Source of the DNA: Campanula takesimana
Lineage: Eukaryota; Streptophyta; Magnoliopsida; Asterales; Campanulaceae
Assembly (NCBI GenBank): GCA_026119855.1
Contig: JAOWBW010000303.1
Coordinates: 372,001-436,000 of the forward strand
Length of the DNA stretch: 64,000 nucleotides
Reading direction: 5' to 3'
The position numbers and the translations under genes are program-made. Below, one piece after another: positions 42,887-56,600 of the stretch (its first letter is position 1; every line of letters starts with the position of its first letter). Under the pieces are notes generated by a model, which saw only the letters and a list, made by a program, of their open reading frames with translations, was not told the origin of the DNA and made no database searches.

Positions 42887-43159
42887 CGCTCTCTATCCCA
42901 GAGAATATGTCTACCCTTCCATTTACACAGAGATTAAGAAATAGAGGATGTGATGTAAGTGTTGTAAGTATAAAAGTAAAGTAGGAGAGAGAATGACTGA
43001 GAGAAAATAGTAAGTTGATTGGTGTTTTGAGTGTAAAAGTAAGTAGGAGAGAGAACGAGTTGGAGGAATAGTAAAGATTCTTTGCCATTTAAAGAAGTTG
43101 ACATATACTCTGGGATGGATTAAAAAGGAAAGGTGACATATACTCTGAGACATAGGGAA
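42887..43159. mobile_element. MITE, 'cagagaatatgtc' class
   Basis: The left end CGCTCTCTATCCCAGAGAAT and the right end inverted (TTCCCTATGTCTCAGAGTAT) are similar, with TA on both sides. The second half repeats 'gtgttgtaagtgtaaaagtaagtaggagagaga'-type words twice. Confidence 0.7.
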
Positions 43160-43190
43160 TACTACACTTTACGTGTTAAAATATTACGTA

Positions 43191-43421
43191 CTCTCCGTCT
43201 TATAATAAACTTTTTATAAAATATTATAAACGAGAAATAAAGAAAAATAGGTGGTGTGAGTGAGGAGGATAGAGAAAGTGGAGCAGGAAATATCAAGTGG
43301 ATAATTGTTGTGGATGGGGAAGAGATAGAAAGAGGAGGTCTTTTTCTTTTTAGGTAACTGGGAGTTTCGAATGAAACGCCTAAAATAGCAAAATAAAAAA
43401 TTTGTTTTGAGATGGAGGGAG
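43191..43421. mobile_element. MITE, CTCTCCGTCTT class
   Basis: The left end CTCTCCGTCTTATAATAAAC and the right end inverted (CTCCCTCCATCTCAAAACAA) match over the first dozen bases, with TA on both sides. Confidence 0.7.
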
Positions 43422-43751
43422 TACTCTTTTTATCCTTAAATGAATGTTCAAATTTTATTTTTAAAAACATCTGAAAATCTCAACGTTTTAAACAATTTAG
43501 TGGTAAAATATTCATATAATATTATGTAATGTTTTTTAAAAAATATTTAATTTTGTAAGTATAAAGACTACTATATCTTATACTCCCTCCGTCCCAATTT
43601 AAAATTCAAAAAACTTTTGGGTTCAAGAATTAAGAAAAAAGTGATGTGTTGTAAGTGTATATGGTTTGGTAGGAGAGAGAAAGTGAGGTAGGGAATAGTT
43701 AGTGGGTAATTATTGTGAGTACGACATGTGGGGCCCACAAATAAAGAAGTA

Positions 43752-44006
43752 CTCCCTCAGTCTCATATTATTTGGCCACTTTTGATTTTTGATGGTCAAC
43801 ACTAGTGAACTTTTACAAAACATTAATATCAATCTTATTATCCTAATTAAAATCTAAAAGGTGTTATTGATAAATCTCTAAGTGCTTTAAGAATATTTTT
43901 TTTTATAATTTCGTTACAATAATTACTTGACATTAGTGATTGGTCAAAGTTTATTTGTGTGACCATTAAAAATAGAAAGGGACCAAAATAAATGAGACGG
44001 AGGGAG
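43752..44006. mobile_element. Inner MITE 1
   Basis: The left end CTCCCTCAGTCTCATATTAT and the right end inverted (CTCCCTCCGTCTCATTTATT) match, with TA on both sides. Inverted 'tggccacttttgattttt' and 'gaccattaaaaatag' blocks continue inward. Confidence 0.82.
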
Positions 44007-44061
44007 TATAAAAAAAAAAATCCTTTTTAGGTTTTGATGTTTAAAATAGGACACATAAAAT

Positions 44062-45192
44062 TAGGGCTGGATTGGTAGGTATACCAGTTACATTTTGTTT
44101 ATACCATGTACCAACCAAGTTTAACTTGATACATAAAATTATGTACCATTACCAACCAACTAAGTCGGTATACCAACTTAACGGTTGGTATTAGCCTATA
44201 CCAAATGTAGAATGTAATGTTTAAAAAAAAAAAAAAAAAAAAAACAACAACAACAACAACTTGAGAGTCTTGAGAGTAGTCGTTTTCAACAGGCAAATTG
44301 ACATCCGCTTGAATATTCTTGTACTTGTATTGAGCTGTTACATGTTATGTAAAGGCCACAAAGAAATATTAACCTGCATACCTTGTTAAGATATGAATCT
44401 AGGCATGAAATCCGTCGATGAGACATTATCAGCCGAGAGAGAAAGAAACAAGTACTCCCTCTGTCCCAGCACAAGTGACACTTATTTCCTTTTCGGTCTG
44501 TCCCACTACAAGTGACACTACCCAAAATGAAAATATTTTAATATATTTATATTCAACCAACCCCACCATTTAAACACACTCATTCTCTCTCTTCATTTTC
44601 CACCACTCAATTTATTCAACCAACACTGCTATTTACCCCACTCATTCCCTCTCTTGATTTTCTACTACACATATCTACATTTTTCTTAATCTTCGTGTTC
44701 CAAAAGTTGGTGTCACTTGTGCCGTGACGAAGGGAGTATATAAGAACAAGAGATTTTTTTTTTGTAACTACTAGATTAAAAGAACCATGGAGAAGTGTAA
44801 CTGTATATATTCTTTTAAAACATGTTAAATTTGTTCATTCAAGCCACTGAATGGTCTCATATATGAAAAGCCAAATATTTATTAACATACAAATTATCTT
44901 TGAAAAAAAAATTGCATTCAACTTTATTTCGAGAATAGAATAGGGATAGAATATTGAAAGATACTTTATTTTTTAATACATAATAGTATTTTTAATATTA
45001 TTAAAAATTACAATTGGTACTTGGTATACCAACCAACATCAAATATCAGTATCATGTACCAACCAATTATACATAATTGGTACGGTAGTACCTACCAACA
45101 ATGTCGGTATACCGATTTGGCCGTATCAATTATAATTGGTACAGTTGGTACATGAGTTGGTTGATACAAATTCACAAATTTTGTCAACCCTA
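44062..45192. mobile_element. Inner hAT element with CATAAAAT duplication
   Basis: It starts TAGGGCTGG and ends GTCAACCCTA. CATAAAAT flanks it exactly on both sides (44054-44061 and 45193-45200), an 8-bp hAT duplication. Ends are rich in 'ggtataccaa' and 'ttggtac' words in both orientations. It has no transposase and itself contains a MITE. Confidence 0.82.
44455..44736. mobile_element. MITE nested in the inner hAT element
   Basis: The left end CTCCCTCTGTCCCAGCACAA and the right end inverted (CTCCCTTCGTCACGGCACAA) continue into 'gtgacac'. TA lies on both sides. It is the third level of nesting here. Confidence 0.85.
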
Positions 45193-45387
45193 CATAAAAT
45201 AAAATTTTTTGAAGTTTAAAATGGGAAGGAAGGAGTATTTGACAAATGCACTATCATGCAATTAATGCAATATAAAAACCTTTAAATAATGAATCATTGG
45301 ACGTCACTTTCTACGTAAATTATTTACTATATATCACCACGCGACCGACATGGGTTAATGCATTCTGACTTCCCAACTAAATAAATA

Positions 45388-45630
45388 CTCCCTCCGTCCC
45401 AAAATAAGTAGGACTAGAGGAGTGAGCACAATAATTAAGAAAAGAGTAGTATATGTGTAGTAGAAAATGAAGAGAAATAATGAATAAGGTAAATAATAGT
45501 GTTGGTTGAATAAATTGAGTGGTGAAATGGATTTAAATAATGAGGTTGGTTGAATATAAATATATTAAAACATTTCAATTTTGAGCAGTCTCAATTGTTC
45601 TGGGACGACCTAAAACTGTGACGGAGGGAG
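45388..45630. mobile_element. MITE, CTCCCTCCGTCCC class
   Basis: The left end CTCCCTCCGTCCCAAAATAA and the right end inverted (CTCCCTCCGTCACAGTTTTA) match, with TA on both sides. Confidence 0.8.
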
Positions 45631-45639
45631 TAAGCCCCT

Positions 45640-46329
45640 TTTAATTGGAGAGTGAAATTCAAAATACAATTACATCCTTAACAAATAGTTTGATCATTAA
45701 TAATGAATGACCAAACAATCTAAATTAGGACCACAACCGGACATCCATGAAGAAGTTCAACTTACATGAATTTGCTTCAGCAAATCTTTACTTTTCCCCT
45801 CTTTCTTAATACTCTGATTTTGTCACATCGTCTTTTTCATTTTATATACGGTCGAGATCGAATCAAAATTATAATTATGCGGTTTCCGCAAAGTATAGAA
45901 ACAACTCGTCTATTGAGCACAAAAATAAAGCAAGATGATAAAATCGAGTCGGTCGAAAGGAATCTGAATCCACTTCGTTCGGCCTCAGCCGGATGCACCA
46001 CACCACGCAACGCAAAAGACAAAATTAAAGCTGGCGGCTTAACATGCTGGGCAGTGGGCATCCGTGGCCCTCTTCACGCCTCTACATATTAGTAATTAGT
46101 CAAACAACTTGTCCACATACCACTTTTTTTCTGACTTCATCCCACACCAAAGCATTACATATCTGTCACTATATTTTTGGAGACGCTTTATTTATCAGTG
46201 TTCATTTTTTGAATTATGACATATAATAATCTATTTATTCTAATTAAAAATTGCAATTCCAAAGATCATTCTGAAACTTGAATGAGTTGCACAGTTTTAT
46301 GAATATCAAAAATATATCTATGCAATTCT

Positions 46330-46330
<1 letters not shown>
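45640..46330. other. Intergenic, one weak open frame
   Basis: A plus-strand frame of 108 codons at 45766-46092 has higher GC than its surroundings (45840-46080) but no recognisable domain. I do not call it a gene. Confidence 0.35.

Positions 46331-46376
<46 letters not shown>
46331..46376. repeat. (AT)n microsatellite
   Basis: About 22 AT units in an uninterrupted run. Confidence 0.95.
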
Positions 46377-46381
<5 letters not shown>

Positions 46382-46603
46382 ATAGTAATTCCAATGGTAA
46401 AACGATAACAATTTTTGGAATTACAAAAAGATATCTAGATATTCATAAAATTATGGTCAAAAATTGATTAAGTTGACGAAAAAAATCAATTTGTGCATAC
46501 GGTTATGGGACGGAGGGAGTATAGTCTAAGATGTCTATCACATATTCTGCACGTTTTACCTCATATTTAAGGTTTAAGTTAAGCCATCAACTTCACTAAA
46601 AAG

Positions 46604-46762
46604 CAGTGTTCTAAAAGACCCCCGTCTAGGCTCCGCCTAGGCACTAGGCGTTCATGAAACGCCTAGGTCTCGTCTAAGATATTATAGTTATTTCTGAATT
46701 CTTGGCCCCGCCTAGGCGCCCCTGCGGCGCCTAGCGAACGCCTAGCGTTTTTTAGAACCTTG
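46604..46762. mobile_element. hAT-type MITE rich in CGCCTAG words
   Basis: The termini CAGTGTTCTAAAA and TTTTTTAGAACCTTG are the inverse of those at 7669-8651. The flanks CTAAAAAG and CTAAAAAA match at 7 of 8 bases, as for an hAT duplication. This 159-bp copy is uninterrupted and shows the native length. Confidence 0.82.
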
Positions 46763-47668
46763 CTAAAAAAGTAAGGGAGTAGCTTAATTAGATGAACATT
46801 AACCCAAAGATTATGGATATGCCTAAACGTTTCAACTCTAGAAAATGAGAAAAAGTTTTCAAATCCTGGAGGCTGATAGATACTGTTCAAGCATTGAATC
46901 TTCTACCATCTTGTAGTCTAACAACAGTAAGTTGCACTTCATAAATCTTAAATCTTTTTTACTACTGTACAGTCTGTGCTACTACTATTCAACTTAACAA
47001 GTTGTGGGAGGCTGGTAAATTCATTTGCTACTAAAATAATCAACGATATAAAATTCAAGAAGCATCAGCACAAGTTTCAATGCACATGTAAACGTCAAAT
47101 ACACGAGGCAAATTTACCTTAACGCAAGTATAGCATTTTTTAAATAGCGAAATATTCATGGTGCAAATTTACCTTAATCGAAGAAATTTACAACCAAGTA
47201 AAACACGTTCTTTTAAAGGTTTGAATATGTACTCCTAATTAAATAAACAGTCTTGGTTTTGATCTCATTTTTCTACCAACTCAGCCAATGAAAGAAGTCG
47301 CATGTGCTTCAACAGAGATAGTAAAAAAAAACATGGAGCGGAAAAGAAATTACACAACCCCAGTTTACCCAAAATGTTATGGGATATTCACAGCACAAAG
47401 TACCAGATTCCAAAACTCAGCTCGATTACAAAACAGGACTTACCTTCTCATCGGCAAGAGGCACATACTCAAAGACTCAACTTCTTTTGGCATCAATGCA
47501 ACACCATTCATTAGCCCACTGTTTTCACCTTCAATACAAGGCAAAGGTGTTGTTAATCGTATAACATCAACACCAACGTGAACTAAGCGTTAAAACAGCT
47601 TTTCATACGAACCGGTGACATCTGAGTATAAGCCACAAGAGAGGCGGTTAAAGTTGCAACTGTAAATG
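46763..47668. other. Downstream region of the CLP1 gene
   Basis: No gene seen. It should include the CLP1 3' untranslated region near 47300-47668. Small plus-strand frames here lack domains. Confidence 0.4.
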
Positions 47669-50600
47669 TTAGTGCTCAATCCATGTTATGCTTCCCATAA
47701 TCAAAATTTTGCTGGGGAGTTCTCCTCCTGATGGTGCGAGATATGTTATCTTTTTGCTGAGACGGTAATGGTCAAAATTCAGGTCATATATATGACGTAC
47801 AGCCACAAGAAATCGGAAAAAAAGGCTTGAAGTTCAAACCTTTGAACATCTATGTCTGTGATCCAGATGAAACCGGCAACATTACTGCATTGGTAAAGAG
47901 TGTAAATATACACCGAGAAAAGAATGCCTCTTTATTGGCCTGCTTGGATAAGAAAAACCATAGCTTTAATTTGAACAAAAATGAGAACTTGTAAATACCT
48001 AGACATGATCTGATCTGGTTCTTTGGCAAATGAGACAGCGAGAACCATATGAAGTAAATCCCGGTTTATATTCACAAGAACCAATCTTGTAGGGTCGGCA
48101 ACAGGCTGTGCACCAATAGGAAGCGCTGACATTGGGGCCTGTGGTCCCCCACCGATTCGGTAGACAGACAAGTCACTGAAATTTACAATATTGGAATGGG
48201 GGGAAAGGTCATTTGAGAGGCCATAGAAGTACTCCTGGACATCCAGAAAATAAACCTGATTACGCTTTGTTAGTGCAGAAATGTGGTGCTACCACAAGTG
48301 CTGCCAACAGTGTTACCTCAGACGGGATTTATAATAGTTTCATCATTTATTCACAAAATTATTGGACTAATGACTAATATTTGTGCAAGTTTATTGTTTA
48401 TGTTGGTCCAATTTTCAGGTACAATATATGCTAGAATATTGCAAGGAAGTTAAAAAAGAGTTATGGATAAAATGGGATTTTATCCATTCAAGCATGTGGG
48501 ATTTGTGCATAACTAACACATGGGTAATTGACCCATTCAAACGGCTGAGATGATGGAGTAAAATGTACAAGGCGCTGATGCAAGGTGGTACAACAAGGAG
48601 GAGCTATGACTTGGGCACAAAGAAGTTGTTCCTATTTTATAGGAAATGTGGAAATAAACATCCCCAAGGCTCGGCACTCTCTCCCTCCACTACACCACGT
48701 TTTTGCATCCTCTCCAAGCCATTATTGGAGTAACTTCCAAGTTCCTAAAGCCTATAAATAGCAAGAGGAGGTGAATATGGAAGACACGGCAAACACAACA
48801 TACAACACACATCTTGAGAGAGAGAGAGAGCTCACATATTCTTAGACCATTGTTGCTAGTGATGTTATAACACTCATTCCAACATCACAATCTAGTTCTT
48901 GAATGAACTATTTGTTGAAGGCTAAATTGGTCTAGCCTTTTGATTGTGATGTGAGTGTTATTTCTTTATTGAAGGTTCTTGTATCTAGCACATTTTGTAC
49001 TCTTATTTTCTTTAGAGGATAGGAGTTGTTTAGACTTTTGTACTTAAGAGAAATAATTCTAGTAAAAGTCTTTTTTGGCCATGAGGCTACCACAAGTTAT
49101 ATATTTATATAACTTGTGAAAATATATCTCTCTGTGTCAAATTTCCGCTGCAAACTCTTTCCAGAAATTATTTTCTGTTCGTGCGTGTTAAGTGTTGCCG
49201 GAAGTGTTATCGTTGCAGTGACAACACTTTTGATATCAGTTCCTTTCTGACTTAAGCCTTGACTCTGCTTTTTCAATTGGTATCAGAGCTGGACACTTGA
49301 TACACTAAGTGTTCGGTCCAGTTGTCATGGCCTTAGGTCTTGCTAATTCATCTCTTAAGAGACTTCCTATTTTTGATGGCTCGATTTATCTTTCCCTTAC
49401 TGACTATGAGGAAGAAGGGCCAATACACATTGAAGAACCTGACCAATCAGCCATGTTGACCACGGTTTGGGAGCAATCATCGTCAGATTCAGAAGGTGTT
49501 GTGTCTGGTGTTGCCCGGAGTGCGATAACACCAAGCCCAACACTGAGCAGGTATAATACTTCCGTTTTTTCTGACATTTTATGCTTTCATGGTTCAATTG
49601 ATGTTGATACAGGAAGTCCGAATGAGAATGATTTAAGCAAATATGAGCTCATTGATGGGCTAAAGGATCTCTACGAGGCGCTTTTTAAAGAATGGAAAAT
49701 AGAGCACAAGAAGGTAGAGATTCTAACAAAGGAGAAGGATGAGTTAAAAAACTCAAATGATGAGTTGAGAAACTCATTGACAAAGCTGGAGGTCCTCCTT
49801 TCAAAAAGGGATGTTGAACTTGATAAGATGAGGTCGAAATTGACCTTTGCTGAAGCCACTTTCAAAAAGCTCAACACTGGAACTTCAAAGTTGGATGAAG
49901 TACTCAAGTTGGATAAGCCCCGCAGGGCAGGTATTGGGTTTCAAAATTCTTTTGACAATACTGTTAAACATCTTTTTGATGAAAATGACAAATCTATTTT
50001 TGTGAAAGAAAAAGAAATTAAAAAGGTTTATTCAATGAAAAAGTCCACAAAAAGAAAGTTTATTTGTCATTATTGTAATGCTCATGGACACATTAAACCT
50101 TTTTGTTATAAACTAAAAAATAATTTGTCTAAAAACATGATGTCGTCACCTGTGTGGCCCAACATCAGTGACAACACTAATTCTCAGAATCAGGTGTTGC
50201 CAGAAATGTTGCCCAACACTAGTGATAACACTCTTGGACAGAAAATCAATATTGTTCACACAAAAAATTGTGTACCCAAGACCGGTGTGAAATATGATGA
50301 TGTTTACACTGCCTTAAAGACTAACGATGCAGGTTCATGGTACTTTGATAGTGGATGTTCACGCCATATGACGGGTAACAAAAACTTTCTAAAAAACTAT
50401 GAATTTGTTTGTGGAGGCTTAGTGACTTACGGGGGAGGAACCAAAAGTGAAATTATTGGGAAAGGGACACTAGATATTCCTGGATTCCCAAAATTGAGCA
50501 ATGTATTGCATGTTAGGGGGTTGATGGCCAACCTAATTAGCATAGGACAATTGTGTGATGAAGACTTGGAGGTAAAGTTTAATAAAAATACTTGTGAAGT

Positions 50601-53600
50601 TTTTAATCACACTAACACTTGTGTTATGACAGGAAAAAGGTCTAATGACACGTGTTATCATGCTTATGGACAAGAAACATGCAATAGAGCTCAAGTAGAT
50701 GACACAACGTTGTGGCATCTAAAGTTACTGGACTCTACCGGACATTCAAGAGATGCTGAAGTCTCAGATTTCAGACCAAATGTTGGCCCCGGTGTTGGAC
50801 GGGGTGTTGGCCACAGTGTTATAACACCAGAGGTAACACAAGAGGCAACACCAGAGGTCAGTCCAGTTGCACAAAATAAAATTCATGAAAACCTCTATGA
50901 GGCTGTTCATGATCAGGTCAAGAGACATCCCTCAAGACTCCAAAAGAATCATCACATATCCCAAATGATAGGGGGAGTAAGTGGTGGGTTACAAACAAGA
51001 CCGGGTGATTATAGAAAAATCGTAAGGTATGTGTGTATGTCTACCACATACGCTAAGGTAAGACACTCTTGTTTTGTATTTTCTCTTGCACCTGTAATTT
51101 TTTTTTGAGACATTTAAAGATGGTGATTGGATTCAAGTTATGCAATATAAGCGTGAACAATTTACTCATAACGATACTTGGATTCGTCATCACTTTTTAA
51201 GAGTTTTGGTTGAAAAGAAAATTATTCAAATAGAGCATATTGATACTATGTATTCAATTGCTACAACTTTTACCAAATTTATTAATTTTTGTCTCATTTA
51301 ATATACTAGTTTGCTTGTTGTTGTACATTAATAAAAAAAAAAAAAAAAAAAAAAACTATTTTTTTAATTTTTGTTTAAAGCCTTTTTAATGGCGGCACTT
51401 GCTGACCTTTATGTTCTGGTATGGTTTATACTTATGTTAACAAGTTAGAAAAGGTCCCCCTTGTGTGCTGAAAGTGACAAAGTCACTAAACATTAAATGT
51501 GTGAAAATTGAAATAGGCAAAAGCATTATATATTCCCAAAGTAACTCGGGGCACGGCGTTCGCTGCGACGATGCTTCTTTGCCAAATGGGAGTATAAAGT
51601 GTTGGTTTTATGCTTAGTATTAGGAACATGGAGTTCGCGACTACAGTGTATCCTACTTGAACAGTATGAAATCTAACACAAAATTTTTTACACCTTATAA
51701 AGACTCGGAGCACGGAGCTCGCTACTACGATGCTACCTTGTAAATAAAAAGGTGTAAAAATGCTTTAAAAGGTTTGCCTAAAGTGCGAAATAAATGGAAA
51801 AATATCATGAAAATTTTCAAGGGGATCTGTTCTGATGTGTTATCCTAAGTGTTGCCAACATTGTCAGCAACACATCAGTAGGTGCTACATTAGTTTTTTT
51901 TAAAATTTTTATTTTTCGGGATTTTGTGATTAAAATTTGAATTTCAAAAAGTCTACATAGTTTTTGAGATCAAAAAGTTTTTATAAAATCCCTTGTTTAA
52001 TTATTTTAGTTACTTGAGTTATATATGGATAAAATTTAAACTTTGAAATTTGAAATTTTAGATTTTATCTTTGTAAAACTCTGATTATTTTATTTCTTTT
52101 TTTTATTTTTATTTTTCGTTTAAAAAAAAATGCCGAATCTTTTGGTTGGCTTGTTGAAGTTTGTTTTCCATAAAGACTAGAAAATATGAGTCATTGTTTG
52201 TGGATTACCTAAATTCAAAATCAAATCCTTCTAGTCGTAAAATCACTCTCCAAAAAACCCATTGTTACTCTCTTCCTACCTTCTTCTATCTCTCTCTATC
52301 TCAACTCGATGTTTCAAATTTTTCCTTATTTATTTTTGGCAATGTTGCCATCAGTGTTAACATCACTGACAACACTTATAGCACTACGTGTTTTAAGGTT
52401 CATATTTTATTTTGCATAAATGCTTTTCATTTTCTTTCTTCACAAAAAGGGGGAGAAAATGTGATGAACCGGTAATCATGCACATGTGGTGAAAGAAAGT
52501 GTTTCGGATTCTATTTTTAATGGAATTCGTATTAAGGGGGAGTTTGATATCTAGAGCGAGATTGAAATGTTGATCCTATTAATGTTAGATGTTGGGAAAA
52601 TGTTACAACATTTGATTTCATTTTTTAATGAGATCTTACATTAAAGGAGACTTTATTTTAAGGGGGAGATTTATCTAACTTTGTCTTGCAGGAACATCAC
52701 ATATTTATTTTGTGAAGAAATGTGAAACTAAGGGGGAGATTGTTAGTGCAGAAATGTGGTGCTACCACAAGTGCTGCCAACAGTGTTACCTCAGACGGGA
52801 TTTATAATAGTTTCATCATTTATTCACAAAATTATTGGACTAATGACTAATATTTGTGCAAGTTTATTGTTTATGTTGGTCCAATTTTCAGGTATAATAT
52901 ATGCTAGAATATTGCAAGGAAGTTAAAAAGGAGTTATGGATAAAATGGGATTTTATCCATTCAAGCATGTGGGATTTGTGCATAACTAACACATGGGTAA
53001 TTGACCCATTCAAACGGCTGAGATGATGGAGTAAAATGTACAAGGCGCTGATGCAAGGTGGTACAACAAGGCGGAGCTATGACTTGGGCACAAAGAAGTT
53101 GTTCCTATTTTATAGGAAATGTGGAAATAAACATCCCCAAGGCTCGGCACTCTCTCCCTCCACTACACCACGTTTTTGCATCCTCTCCAAGCCATTATTG
53201 GAGTAACTTCCAAGTTCCTAAAGCCTATAAATAGCAAGAGGAGGTGAATATGGAAGACACGGCAAACACAACATACAACACACATCTTGAGAGAGAGAGA
53301 GAGCTCACATATTCTTAGACCATTGTTGCTAGTGATGTTATAACACTCATTCCAACATCACAATCTAGTTCTTGAATGAACTATTTGTTGAAGGCTAAAT
53401 TGGTCTAGCCTTTTGATTGTGATGTGAGTGTTATTTCTTTATTGAAGGTTCTTGTATCTAGCACATTTTGTACTCTTATTTTCTTTAGAGGATAGGAGTT
53501 GTTTAGACTTTTGTACTTAAGAGAAATAATTCTAGTAAAAGTCTTTTTGGCCATGAGGCTACCACAAGTTATATATTTATATAACTTGTGAAAATATATC

Positions 53601-56600
53601 TCTCTGTGTCAAATTTCCGCTGCAAACTCTTTCCAGAAATTATTTTCTGTTCGTGCGTGTTAAGTGTTGCCGGAAGTGTTATCGTTGCAGTGACAACACT
53701 TTTGATATCACTTCCTTTCTGACTTAAGCCTTGACTCTGCTTTTTCAATTGGTATCAGAGCTGGACACTTGATACACTAAGTGTTCGGTCCAGTTGTCAT
53801 GGCCTTAGGTCTTGCTAATTCATCTCTTAAGAGACTTCCTATTTTTGATGGCTCGATTTATCTTTCCCTTACTGACTATGAGGAAGAAGGGCCAATACAC
53901 ATTGAAGAACCTGACCAATCAGTCATGTTGACCACGGTTTGGGAGCAATCATCGTCAGATTCAGAAGGTGTTGTGTCTGGTGTTGCCCGGAGTGCGATAA
54001 CACCAAGCCCAACACTGAGCAGGTATAATACTTCCGTTTTTTCTGACATTTTATGCTTTCATGGTTCAATTGATGTTGATACAGGAAGTCCGGATGAGAA
54101 TGATTTAAGCAAATATGAGCTCATTGATGGGCTAAAGGATCTCTACGAGGCGCTTTTTAAAGAATGGAAAATAGAGCACAAGAAGGTAGAGATTCTAACA
54201 AAGGAGAAGGATGAGTTAAAAAACTCAAATGATGAGTTGAGAAACTCATTGACAAAGCTGGAGGTCCTCCTTTCAAAAAGGGATGTTGAACTTGATAAGA
54301 TGAGGTCGAAATTGACCTTTGCTGAAGCCACTTTCAAAAAGCTCAACACTGGAACTTCAAAGTTGGATGAAGTACTCAAGTTGGATAAGCCCCGCAGGGC
54401 AGGTATTGGGTTTCAAAATTCTTTTGACAATACTGTTAAACATCTTTTTGATGAAAATGACAAATCTATTTTTGTGAAAGAAAAAGAAATTAAAAAGGTT
54501 TATTCAATGAAAAAGTCCACAAAAAGAAAGTTTATTTGTCATTATTGTAATGCTCATGGACACATTAAACCTTTTTGTTATAAACTAAAAAATAATTTGT
54601 CTAAAAACATGATGTCGTCACCTGTGTGGCCCAACATCAGTGACAACACTAATTCTCAGAATCAGGTGTTGCCAGAAATGTTGCCCAACACTAGTGATAA
54701 CACTCTTGGACAGAAAATCAATATTGTTCACACAAAAAATTGTGTACCCAAGACCGGTGTGAAATATGATGATGTTTACACTGCCTTAAAGACTAACGAT
54801 GCAGGTTCATGGTACTTTGATAGTGGATGTTCACGCCATATGACGGGTAACAAAAACTTTCTAAAAAACTATGAATTTGTTTGTGGAGGCTTAGTGACTT
54901 ACGGGGGAGGAACCAAAAGTGAAATTATTGGGAAAGGGACACTAGATATTCCTGGATTCCCAAAATTGAGCAATGTATTGCATGTTAGGGGGTTGATGGC
55001 CAACCTAATTAGCATAGGACAATTGTGTGATGAAGACTTGGAGGTAAAGTTTAATAAAAATACTTGTGAAGTTTTTAATCACACTAACACTTGTGTTATG
55101 ACAGGAAAAAGGTCTAATGACACGTGTTATCATGCTTATGGACAAGAAACATGCAATAGAGCTCAAGTAGATGACACAACGTTGTGGCATCTAAAGTTAC
55201 TGGACTCTACCGGACATTCAAGAGATGCTGAAGTCTCAGATTTCAGACCAAATGTTGGCCCCGGTGTTGGACGGGGTGTTGGCCACAGTGTTATAACACC
55301 AGAGGTAACACAAGAGGCAACACCAGAGGTCAGTCCAGTTGCACAAAATAAAATTCATGAAAACCTCTATGAGGCTGTTCATGATCAGGTCAAGAGACAT
55401 CCCTCAAGACTCCAAAAGAATCATCACATATCCCAAATGATAGGGGGAGTAAGTGGTGGGTTACAAACAAGACCGGGTGATTATAGAAAAATCGTAAGGT
55501 ATGTGTGTATGTCTACCACATACGCTAAGGTAAGACACTCTTGTTTTGTATTTTCTCTTGCACCTGTAATTTTTTTTTGAGACATTTAAAGATGGTGATT
55601 GGATTCAAGTTATGCAATATAAGCGTGAACAATTTACTCATAACGATACTTGGATTCGTCATCACTTTTTAAGAGTTTTGGTTGAAAAGAAAATTATTCA
55701 AATAGAGCATATTGATACTATGTATTCAATTGCTACAACTTTTACCAAATTTATTAATTTTTGTCTCATTTAATATACTAGTTTGCTTGTTGTTGTACAT
55801 TAATAAAAAAAAAAAAAAAAAAAAAAAAAAAACTATTTTTTTAATTTTTGTTTAAAGCCTTTTTAATGGCGGCACTTGCTGACCTTTATGTTCTGGTATG
55901 GTTTATACTTATGTTAACAAGTTAGAAAAGGTCCCCCTTGTGTGCTGAAAGTGACAAAGTCACTAAACATTAAATGTGTGAAAATTGAAATAGGCAAAAG
56001 CATTATATATTCCCAAAGTAACTCGGGGCACGGCGTTCGCTGCGACGATGCTTCTTTGCCAAATGGGAGTATAAAGTGTTGGTTTTATGCTTAGTATTAG
56101 GAACATGGAGTTCGCGACTACAGTGTATCCTACTTGAACAGTATGAAATCTAACACAAAATTTTTTACACCTTATAAAGACTCGGAGCACGGAGCTCGCT
56201 ACTACGATGCTACCTTGTAAATAAAAAGGTGTAAAAATGCTTTAAAAGGTTTGCCTAAAGTGCGAAATAAATGGAAAAATATCATGAAAATTTTCAAGGG
56301 GATCTGTTCTGATGTGTTATCCTAAGTGTTGCCAACATTGTCAGCAACACATCAGTAGGTGCTACATTAGTTTTTTTTAAAATTTTTATTTTTCGGGATT
56401 TTGTGATTAAAATTTGAATTTCAAAAAGTCTACATAGTTTTTGAGATCAAAAAGTTTTTATAAAATCCCTTGTTTAATTATTTTAGTTACTTGAGTTATA
56501 TATGGATAAAATTTAAACTTTGAAATTTGAAATTTTAGATTTTATCTTTGTAAAACTCTGATTATTTTATTTCTTTTTTTTATTTTTATTTTTCGTTTAA

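Larger units (their letters stand above)
43583..45235. mobile_element. MITE enlarged by nested insertions (outermost)
   Basis: It starts CTCCCTCCGTCCCAATTTAAA and ends TTAAAATGGGAAGGAAGGAG, with TA on both sides. When the inner elements at 43752-44006 and 44062-45192 are set aside, about 270 bp remain that match the element at 42309 from end to end, including 'tgtggggcccaca' and 'ttttaggttttga'. Confidence 0.82.

Noticed and set aside
45766..46092. Plus-strand frame of 108 codons
   Set aside because: No domain, low-complexity start, and position within a MITE-rich intergenic stretch.
48750..48765. Retroelement TATA box as a promoter for CLP1
   Set aside because: It points in the opposite direction to the CLP1 gene and lies in the middle of an intron.
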